Source of the DNA: Allomuricauda sp. F6463D
GTDB lineage: Bacteria > Bacteroidota > Bacteroidia > Flavobacteriales > Flavobacteriaceae
Length of the DNA: 64,000 nucleotides
NCBI RefSeq assembly: GCF_023015965.1
Contig: NZ_JALKAN010000002.1
Span: forward strand, 1,075,334 to 1,139,333
Direction of reading: 5' to 3'
The translations under genes and the position numbers were made by a program. This document shows, in pieces, positions 58,438 to 64,000 of this stretch (position 1 is the stretch's first letter; each line of letters starts with the position of its first letter). Below the pieces are notes generated by a model, which saw only the letters and a list, made by a program, of their open reading frames with translations, had not been told where the DNA came from and did no database searches.

Positions 58438-58599
<162 letters not shown>

Positions 58600-58770
58600 C
58601 TACATAGCATTTTACTATATAAATTTAAGGTTTTCACAGCAAAAAGACCAAGGTTTTATGATTTTGAAAACAATGTTATTCACCGAGTATGTTGATTGAA
58701 TTATCGTAACTGTCCAATTTTGAGCACTTTTTGCAGTTATATTTGTAAGGAAACCAAAGATAACAGTCAT

Positions 58771-59100
58771 TTGATACTAGTCTTTAAGCATTTCTTTTAT
58801 AAAAATTATGTAGGTCTCTCGCTATGGCCTTTCATTATCCTAAAGGAAGATTCCCTTAAGACGGATGAGGTACTTATCAACCACGAACGTATCCACTTAA
58901 AACAACAACAAGAGCTGCTTATTTTACCATTTTATATACTCTATTTTTTGGAATGGTTGGTTCGCACCATACTTTATCTGAACAGTTACCGTGCGTATCA
59001 AAACATTAGTTTTGAACGGGAGGCATATGACAATGAGAAGGACATGGATTATCCGTCCAAACGTAGGACATTTGGTTTTTTAAAGTACTTGACCCGTTAA
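58771..59100 (+). CDS. membrane protein with HERIH motif, unknown function
   Basis: The 109-residue reading from a TTG at 58771 contains KNYVGLSLWPFIILK, then INHERIHLKQQQELL (an HExxH-like motif, but HERIH), then a membrane helix (LPFYILYFLEWLVRTILY) and ISFEREAYDNEKD. The two histidines and the later glutamate resemble a zinc site seen in a small flavobacterial family. A longer TTG start at 58696 adds a poorly conserved-looking N-terminus and is less likely. It is 10 bases before the PLP-enzyme gene. Confidence 0.65.
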   Translation: MILVFKHFFYKNYVGLSLWPFIILKEDSLKTDEVLINHERIHLKQQQELLILPFYILYFLEWLVRTILYLNSYRAYQNISFEREAYDNEKDMDYPSKRRTFGFLKYLTR

Positions 59101-59110
59101 TCTTTATTGA

Positions 59111-60016
59111 TTGAACATACCCAATCAGCATATAGATATGTTCCTTCTGAAAGAAAAGGGCATTAGTCTCTACTTGAAAAGGGAAGACACCATACACCCA
59201 TTTATTTCTGGTAATAAATACCGCAAGCTCAAATACAACCTGCTTGAAGCAAAAAAAAAGAGCAAGGATGTTCTACTCACCTTTGGAGGTGCCTTTTCCA
59301 ATCATATAGCGGCAACCGCTTTTGCAGGGTGGCAAGAAGGGTTGAAAACTATTGGGGTGATTCGTGGTGAAGAACTGGCGGATACATGGCATAACAATCC
59401 AACCTTGCAATTGGCCCACGAACATGGCATGCACTTTCATTTTGTGTCTCGAAGTGAGTATAGGCGTAAAAATGAGCTTGCATTTATCGATGATCTAAAG
59501 GCGTTGTACGGTGATTTTTATCTACTGCCCGAAGGAGGGACGAATGCATTGGCGGTAAAAGGTTGTGCTGAGATTTTAACTGACGAAGATTCTCAATTTG
59601 ATTATATCTGTAGTGCGGTCGGTTCTGGCGGAACGGTGGCTGGACTTATCAATGCATCGCAACTACATCAATCTGTGTTGGGGTTCCCGGCATTGAAGGG
59701 TGATTTTTTAGCTGAAGAGATTCGTGCTTTTGTTCAAAACGACCGTTGGCGACTTGTAACCGATTATCATTTTGGAGGTTACGCCAAAGTGGACCAACAA
59801 TTGATTACTTTTATCAACCACTTTAAAAGAGAAACGGGCATCCCTTTGGATCCCATATACACTGGTAAGATGCTTTTTGGTATTTTTGACCTCATAAAAC
59901 AAGATGTTTTTGAACCGGGAACCCAAATCTTGGCGATACATACAGGCGGATTGCAGGGCATAACAGGCATGAACCTTGTGTTGAAAAAGAAGAATTTACC
60001 GTTATTGGACGTATGA
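59111..60016 (+). CDS. PLP-dependent enzyme, ACC deaminase / D-cysteine desulfhydrase family
   Basis: The 301-residue product is a fold-type II PLP enzyme. It has LYLKREDTIHPFISGNKYRKLKYNL, where the lysine of SGNKYRK should bind PLP, FGGAFSNHIAATA as the phosphate/substrate Ser-Asn motif, and VGSGGTVAGL as the PLP phosphate loop. The TTG start at 59111 is kept because family members begin shortly before KEKGISLYIKRED. Whether it deaminates ACC or D-cysteine cannot be told. Its stop overlaps the glucosaminidase ATG as ATGA. Confidence 0.9.
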   Translation: MNIPNQHIDMFLLKEKGISLYLKREDTIHPFISGNKYRKLKYNLLEAKKKSKDVLLTFGGAFSNHIAATAFAGWQEGLKTIGVIRGEELADTWHNNPTLQLAHEHGMHFHFVSRSEYRRKNELAFIDDLKALYGDFYLLPEGGTNALAVKGCAEILTDEDSQFDYICSAVGSGGTVAGLINASQLHQSVLGFPALKGDFLAEEIRAFVQNDRWRLVTDYHFGGYAKVDQQLITFINHFKRETGIPLDPIYTGKMLFGIFDLIKQDVFEPGTQILAIHTGGLQGITGMNLVLKKKNLPLLDV

Positions 60017-60855
60017 TAAGGCGAATAGGATATGTATTGATGGCAGCACTTTTGCTCTCTAGCTGTGGTGCCAAAAAAAGAAGGACGACTCAACAAAAGG
60101 GTGCGCCCGTAGTGAGTAATTCGGAAAAAACGAATGCCAATAATGGCGTAAATACCAACGATGATGCTGGCTTATATCCCATGCCCGAAGATACGGGGCG
60201 TTTTGAACGCTTCCCCATTTCGGATACCCAGGATTATATTGAAACCTTTGCCGAGATTGCCCAGTACGAAATGCGTGCGTATGGCATTCCGGCCAGTATT
60301 ACATTGGCACAAGGTATTTTGGAAAGTGGTGCCGGTCGTGGTGAATTAACGCTTAAAACAAACAACCACTTTGGTATCAAATGCCATACTGGATGGGAAG
60401 GGGAATTCGATTTTCATGATGATGATGCAAAGGGCGAATGTTTTCGTAAGTACAACCATCCTATGTATTCGTTCCGGGATCACAGTATTTTCCTGACCAC
60501 ACGCTCACGCTATGGGTTTTTGTTCAATTACAAAAGGGACGATTATAAGAAATGGGCACATGGACTTCGACAGGCCGGATATGCCACCGACCGTAAATAT
60601 CCGCAAAAATTGATTGCTATTATAGAACGGTACAATCTTCATGACTACGACGAAGCGGTGGTCAAAAATGGGTTGTCCACGGTGCGGGAACCTAAACAAT
60701 ATGATGTGTTTACCCATGAAGTTATGAAAGGCGACACCTTATACGGTATTTCCAAACGTTATGATATTTCTGTGGATGAACTTCGTCGCCTCAACAATCT
60801 TAGAGACAATGTTATTTCCATCGGACAAATACTCAATATCCGACGGGCTCAGTAG
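60013..60855 (+). CDS. glucosaminidase-LysM lipoprotein
   Basis: The 280-residue product is a peptidoglycan hydrolase. The lipobox LSSC ends the signal peptide (about 1-19). A polar linker follows, then a glucosaminidase domain (about 70-215, AYGIPASITLAQGILESGAGRGELTLKTNNHFGIKCH; the Glu of ILESGAG is the likely catalytic acid). One LysM repeat at about 236-279 (HEVMKGDTLYGISKRYDISVDELRRLNNL) binds the wall. It is translationally coupled to the PLP enzyme gene. It is followed by a 700-base repeat region. Confidence 0.94.
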   Translation: MIRRIGYVLMAALLLSSCGAKKRRTTQQKGAPVVSNSEKTNANNGVNTNDDAGLYPMPEDTGRFERFPISDTQDYIETFAEIAQYEMRAYGIPASITLAQGILESGAGRGELTLKTNNHFGIKCHTGWEGEFDFHDDDAKGECFRKYNHPMYSFRDHSIFLTTRSRYGFLFNYKRDDYKKWAHGLRQAGYATDRKYPQKLIAIIERYNLHDYDEAVVKNGLSTVREPKQYDVFTHEVMKGDTLYGISKRYDISVDELRRLNNLRDNVISIGQILNIRRAQ

Positions 60856-60863
60856 TTTTTAAA

Positions 60864-60889
60864 GTCATTCTGGGCAGAACGAACAATCC
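60864..60889 (+). repeat. GTCATTCTG-type palindromic half-element
   Basis: GTCA is followed by TTCTG-GG-CAGAA and then CGAACAATCC, the pattern of the common flavobacterial GTCATTCTGA-type repeat. It begins 9 bases after the glucosaminidase stop and opens the repeat region. Confidence 0.6.
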
Positions 60890-60910
60890 TCATTACCTTT
60901 GTAGCACCTA

Positions 60911-60990
60911 CGTCAACCTGAACTGGTTTCAGGTTATCACTGGATTTTTGACCAACAATAATGGGATGCTGAAATAAATTCAGCATGACG
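60911..60990. repeat. 80-bp inverted-pair repeat, copy 1 of 4
   Basis: The unit starts CGTCAACCTGAA with a hairpin (ACCTGAA/TTCAGGT) and ends TTCAGCATGACG with a second hairpin (TGCTGAA/TTCAGCA). Both hairpins are preceded by GTCA when each is read outward-in, so the unit is two short palindromes in inverted orientation. Copies 1-3 lie exactly 180 bp apart. Confidence 0.9.
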
Positions 60991-61090
60991 CTACGGTAGT
61001 TCTTCATGGCGCTAATATCATTTTTGACAGCGTACTGCATTTCTCATATCCATATAAATTCAGTTTCCATGAATGAATGTGTAGCACTTG

Positions 61091-61170
61091 CGTCAACCTG
61101 AACTGGTTTCAGGTTCTCACTGGTTTTTTGACCAATAAGAATGGGATGCTGAAATAAATTCAGCATGACG
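61091..61170. repeat. 80-bp inverted-pair repeat, copy 2 of 4
   Basis: Same layout as copy 1, with a few substitutions in the spacer (GTTTTTTG and AAGAATG). It is 180 bp from copy 1, and the 100-bp segment between copies is also repeated, so the period is a tandem duplication of about 180 bp. Confidence 0.9.
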
Positions 61171-61270
61171 CTACGTTAGTTCTTCATGGCCCTAATACCA
61201 TTTTTGACAGCGTACTGCATTTCTCATATCCATATAAATTCAGTTTCCATGAATGAATGTGTAGCACTTG

Positions 61271-61350
61271 CGTCAACCTGAACTGGTTTCAGGTTCTCCC
61301 TGGATTTTTGACCAACAATAATGGGATGCTGAAATAAATTCAGCATGACG
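61271..61350. repeat. 80-bp inverted-pair repeat, copy 3 of 4
   Basis: Same layout, 180 bp from copy 2, with CTCCCTGG in place of CTCACTGG. The following spacer has diverged (GTGCAAAGC for GCGTACTGC). Confidence 0.9.
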
Positions 61351-61464
61351 TGACGGTAGTTCTTTATGGCGCTAATGCCATTTTTGACAGTGCAAAGCAT
61401 CTCTCATATCCATATAAATTCTGTTTCCAAGAACGAATGATCCTCATTACCTTTGTAACACCTA

Positions 61465-61544
61465 CGTCAACCTGAACTGGTTTCAGGTTCTCACTGGATT
61501 TTTGACCAACAATAATGGGATGCTGAAATAAATTCAGCATGACG
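61465..61544. repeat. 80-bp inverted-pair repeat, copy 4 of 4
   Basis: Same layout, 194 bp from copy 3. The bases before it (ATCCTCATTACCTTTGTA) recur before copy 1, so copies 1 and 4 share a flank not found at 2 and 3. It ends 19 bases before hemL and could act as a leader hairpin. Confidence 0.9.
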
Positions 61545-61563
61545 GGAAGAATAAAAGTATATT

Positions 61564-62841
61564 ATGATCTATCAACGAAGTAGTGCCCTGTTTGCAGAGG
61601 CAAAAAAATATATCCCCGGAGGGGTTAACTCACCAGTAAGAGCATTTAAAGCCGTAGGGGGTGATCCTATTTTTATAAAAGAAGCTAAAGGTGCCTACCT
61701 GTATGATGAAGATGGTAATCAACTTATCGATTATATCGCTTCGTGGGGGCCACTTATTTTGGGCCATGCCTACGAACCTGTGATCCAAGCGGTAATTGAC
61801 AAGGCCAAAAAAGGAACTTCCTTTGGAACGCCAACCGAAGTGGAGACCGAACTTGCTAAATTGGCGGTTTCCATGGTGCCGAACATTGACAAGATACGTT
61901 TTGTGAACAGTGGTACCGAAGCCTGTATGAGCGCGGTACGCCTCGCGCGCGGGTACACGGGAAAGGACAAGATCATCAAATTTGCCGGATGCTATCACGG
62001 CCACTCCGATTCTTTTTTAATCCAAGCGGGGAGTGGTGCCGTTACCTTTGGTAGTCCCAACAGCCCTGGGGTAACGCAGGGCACGGCGAAGGATACCCTT
62101 TTAGCGGATTATAACGATTTGGAAGGCGTAAAAGCCTTGGTGGCGGCCAATAAAGGTGAAATTGCAGCCATTATTTTGGAACCCGTAGCGGGGAATATGG
62201 GTTGTATTATTCCTAAGGATGAATTTATAAGAGGGCTACGTGAAATTTGTACCCAAGAAGGCATTTTATTGCTTTTTGATGAGGTAATGACAGGTTTTCG
62301 TCTCGGTAAAGGAGGCGCGCAGGAAGCTTTGGGGATTGCTGCGGATATTGTGATGTTCGGAAAAGTGATTGGTGGCGGACTACCTGTAGGGGCGTTTGCG
62401 GCCCGAGCCGAGATCATGGCGCATTTGGCACCCGATGGACCTGTGTACCAAGCGGGTACTTTGAGTGGAAACCCCTTGGCTATGAGTGCGGGACTTGCCA
62501 TGCTCACAGCCCTCGACAACCAGCCTGAAATTTTTGCCAGCCTGGCCGAAAAAACCGAATATTTGCACAAAGGCATTGCCCAAACTTTGACTGAAAAAGG
62601 TGTTGCCCACCAGATTAACCGTTATGGTAGTATGATCTCCGTACACTTTACGGATGAGCCCGTGGTGGATTTTGCCAGTTCGGCGAAGGGCAATAACGAA
62701 ACGTTCAAGAAATATTTCCATGGCATGCTACAGAATGGGGTATACTTACCGCCTTCTGCTTTTGAAAGCTACTTTTTAAACGATGCCCTTAGTTATGCTG
62801 ATTTGGATAAGACTATTGAAGCGGTAGGGAAAGTATTTTAG
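61564..62841 (+). CDS. hemL: glutamate-1-semialdehyde 2,1-aminomutase
   Basis: HemL converts glutamate-1-semialdehyde to 5-aminolevulinate, the C5 route to haem. The PLP lysine is K267 in [15 protein letters not shown]. Other conserved blocks are [18 protein letters not shown] (113-130), [17 protein letters not shown] (238-246) and [10 protein letters not shown]. The ATG at 61564 gives 425 residues, the family length. It lies between two repeat regions and appears monocistronic. Confidence 0.97.
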   Translation: MIYQRSSALFAEAKKYIPGGVNSPVRAFKAVGGDPIFIKEAKGAYLYDEDGNQLIDYIASWGPLILGHAYEPVIQAVIDKAKKGTSFGTPTEVETELAKLAVSMVPNIDKIRFVNSGTEACMSAVRLARGYTGKDKIIKFAGCYHGHSDSFLIQAGSGAVTFGSPNSPGVTQGTAKDTLLADYNDLEGVKALVAANKGEIAAIILEPVAGNMGCIIPKDEFIRGLREICTQEGILLLFDEVMTGFRLGKGGAQEALGIAADIVMFGKVIGGGLPVGAFAARAEIMAHLAPDGPVYQAGTLSGNPLAMSAGLAMLTALDNQPEIFASLAEKTEYLHKGIAQTLTEKGVAHQINRYGSMISVHFTDEPVVDFASSAKGNNETFKKYFHGMLQNGVYLPPSAFESYFLNDALSYADLDKTIEAVGKVF

Positions 62842-62850
62842 TCTTGTTTT

Positions 62851-62930
62851 GTCATTTCGAAAGAGAGGAACGACTGAGAAATCTGTTTGTGTTTTGGATT
62901 TCTCACGCTCCTTGGTCGGTTCGAAATGAC
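62851..62930. repeat. GTCATTTCGA inverted-pair repeat, unit 0 of the 90-bp array
   Basis: The unit has perfect 11-bp terminal inverted repeats, GTCATTTCGAA and TTCGAAATGAC, and an inner pair GAGAAATC/GATTTCTC. It begins 10 bases after the hemL stop. It is the first of at least ten related units running to the window edge. Confidence 0.92.
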
Positions 62931-62939
62931 GTGGGGGTT

Positions 62940-62983
62940 GTTGTTTCATTATAATGGAGTGGAATGACTGCGAAATCTGTTTC
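62940..62983. repeat. left half of repeat unit 1, interrupted by the GIY-YIG gene
   Basis: The bases match the left half of unit 2 closely (GTTGTTTCATTATA...GAAATCTGTTT) and then stop; in unit 2 the sequence continues GTGTTTGAGATTTCTC. The missing right half reappears directly at the end of the GIY-YIG gene. Confidence 0.85.
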
Positions 62984-63006
62984 TCAAAAAACGATACCTT
63001 TATTAA

Positions 63007-63306
63007 ATGCTTTCACCTTACTACGTATATATTGTTACGAATAACAAGAAGACGGTGCTTTATATTGGTGTGACCAATAATATTCAAAATAGACTTTCCC
63101 AGCACCATTTTGATAGTATTAATGCAAAAAAAACTTTTGCTGGTAAGTATAATTGCTATAACCTAGTTTATTATGAACAATTTAATGCTGCTTCAATGGC
63201 TATTGCAAGAGAAAAGCAGTTGAAAAAATGGCGCAGGGATAAAAAAGAGCGATTGATTTCTACCCTTAATCCTGATTGGGAATTTTTGAATAGTCAAATT
63301 ATTTGA
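63007..63306 (+). CDS. GIY-YIG nuclease domain protein inside a repeat unit
   Basis: The 99-residue product is a single GIY-YIG domain of the UPF0213/YhbQ-like type. It has YVYIVTNN (6-13) and VLYIGVTNN (17-25), the catalytic Arg29 in IQNRLSQH, the metal-binding Glu69 in AREKQLKKW and Asn88 in NPDWEFL, so the active site is intact. No DNA-binding domain is attached. The gene starts 24 bases after the left half of a palindromic repeat, and its TGA (63304-63306) is part of the right half. It thus fills the loop of a repeat unit. A nuclease role in repeat spread is inference. Confidence 0.9.
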   Translation: MLSPYYVYIVTNNKKTVLYIGVTNNIQNRLSQHHFDSINAKKTFAGKYNCYNLVYYEQFNAASMAIAREKQLKKWRRDKKERLISTLNPDWEFLNSQII

Positions 63307-63341
63307 GATTTCTCACACTCCTTGGGTCGGTTCGAAATGAC
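63302..63341. repeat. right half of repeat unit 1
   Basis: TTTGAGATTTCTCAC onward to TTCGAAATGAC matches the right halves of units 2, 5 and 8. The first bases overlap the end of the GIY-YIG coding region. Confidence 0.85.
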
Positions 63342-63350
63342 GTGGGGGTT

Positions 63351-64000
63351 GTTGTTTCATTATAGGGGAGAGAAATGACTGCGAAATCTGTTTGTGTTTG
63401 AGATTTCTCACGCTCCTTTGGTCGGTTCGAAATGACGTGGCAGTTGTTGTTTCGAGGGAGAGGAATGTCTGCGAAATCTGTGTGCGCTTGGGATTTCTCA
63501 CGCTCCTTGGGTCGGTTCGAAATGACGTGGGGGTTGTTGTTTCGAGGGAGAGGAATGACAGCGAAATCTGTTTGCGTTTTGGATTTCTCACACTCCTTGG
63601 GTCGGTTCGAAATGACGAGGAAGTTGTCATTTCGATGGAGAGAAATGACTGCGAAATCTGTTTGTGTTTGAGATTTCTCACGCTCCTTTGGTCGGTTCGA
63701 AATGACGTGGCAGTTGTTGTTTCGAGGGAGAGGAATGTCTGCGAAATCTGTGTGCGCTTGGGATTTCTCACGCTCCTTGGGTCGGTTCGAAATGACGTGG
63801 GGGTTGTTGTTTCAATATGGGGAAGAGGAATGACTGCGAAATCTGTTTGCGTTTGAGATTTCTCACACTTCTTGGGTCGGTTCGAAATGACGAGGAGGTT
63901 GTCATTTCGATGGAGAGAAACGACTGAGAAATCTATCTGTGTTTGAGATTTCTCACGCTCCTTGGGTCGGTTCGAAATGACGTGGGGGTTGTTGTTTCGA
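63351..64000. repeat. tandem array of GTCATTTCGA inverted-pair repeats, units 2-9
   Basis: Units lie at 63351-63436, 63446-63526, 63536-63616, 63626-63706, 63716-63796, 63806-63891 and 63901-63981, with a ninth cut by the edge at 63991. Each ends in TTCGAAATGAC; the left end is GTCATTTCGA (units 5, 8) or GTTGTTTCGA/GTTGTTTCAT variants. The period is about 90 bp with a 9-bp spacer. A stretch of about 177 bp (63367-63543) is repeated exactly 270 bp later. Open frames through it arise because 90 is a multiple of three and are not genes. Confidence 0.92.

Noticed and set aside
58696..58770. Upstream extension of the small HERIH membrane protein from TTG at 58696
   Set aside because: The added 25 residues look unlike the rest (Cys/Ser-rich, no hydrophobic pattern), and the recognisable sequence starts at about 58771.
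60849..61040. 63-residue minus-strand frame overlapping the end of the glucosaminidase gene
   Set aside because: It is a translation of the palindromic repeats (residues such as MLNLFQHPI and SAQNDFK), a familiar false ORF in flavobacteria.
63313..63856. Long open frames on both strands in the right-end repeats (63313-63771 minus, 63392-63856 plus)
   Set aside because: The 90-bp period is a multiple of three, so stops are avoided by repetition. The translations are reiterated repeat sequence (such as SVRNDVAVVVSRERN) with no protein family character.
62851..64000. CRISPR-like array
   Set aside because: Units are imperfect inverted pairs of about 80 bp with 9-bp near-identical spacers. There are no unique spacers and no cas genes.

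Overview
The window is a chromosomal segment of a member of the Flavobacteriaceae (Bacteroidetes). The evidence is a complete gliding/type IX secretion cluster gldK-gldL-gldM-gldN, a SusC/SusD pair, an LptE-SecG operon of the flavobacterial kind, DUF983, DUF4136, DUF4230 and GSCFA genes, -7 elements of the TAnnTTTG type, weak Shine-Dalgarno signals, and palindromic repeats of the GTCATTTCGA / GTCATGCTGAA / GTCATCTCGA kinds. No phage, insertion sequence or CRISPR array was seen. Most of the window is ordinary core genome; the accessory part is the nutrient-uptake locus and the repeat-rich right end.

Layout. 1-5.4 kb, minus strand: miaB, an orphan sigma-54 activator, lptE, a TPR protein and secG in series, closed by a strong hairpin terminator, then groES-groEL (groEL cut by the left edge). 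5.5-14.9 kb, plus strand: a membrane protein, topA, an arginase-fold protein that has lost metal ligands, and gldKLMN with a terminator. 15-19.5 kb: FAD oxidoreductase, DUF983, ABC-F ATPase and a plant-type LRR protein. 19.6-25.5 kb: a tripartite RND efflux operon and a small CPXCG protein. 25.6-35.4 kb, minus strand: an MFS exporter, then a SusC-SusD-lipoprotein locus with two AraC regulators upstream, one an apparent truncated relative of the other. 35.4-36.1 kb: a gene-poor stretch with possible gene relics, then the initiator tRNA. 36.2-40.4 kb: Na+/alanine symporter, era, a small membrane protein and der. 40.4-48.3 kb, minus strand: pbpC and a giant alpha-2-macroglobulin lipoprotein. 48.5-51.7 kb, minus strand: M23 peptidase, MerR regulator, LemA and two TPM proteins. 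51.8-56 kb: alaS, GSCFA and DUF4230. 56-58.6 kb, minus strand: an aromatic amino acid hydroxylase with a long C-terminal extension, a DUF4136 lipoprotein and a 52-residue Cys-rich protein. 58.8-60.9 kb: a small membrane protein with an HExxH-like motif, a PLP enzyme of the ACC deaminase family and a glucosaminidase-LysM lipoprotein. 60.9-64 kb: hemL between two palindromic repeat arrays, the second containing a GIY-YIG nuclease gene.

The most interesting signal is at the right end. Several repeat families share a GTCA tetranucleotide directly before a hairpin, and they occur as inverted pairs, which is the design of REP/BIME elements. One pair in the 90-bp array carries a GIY-YIG nuclease gene exactly where other units have a short loop, so that the stop codon of the gene lies in the repeat arm. 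This suggests a nuclease-linked repeat family comparable in layout to RAYT/REP, and one repeat of a related family sits in frame inside the GSCFA gene.
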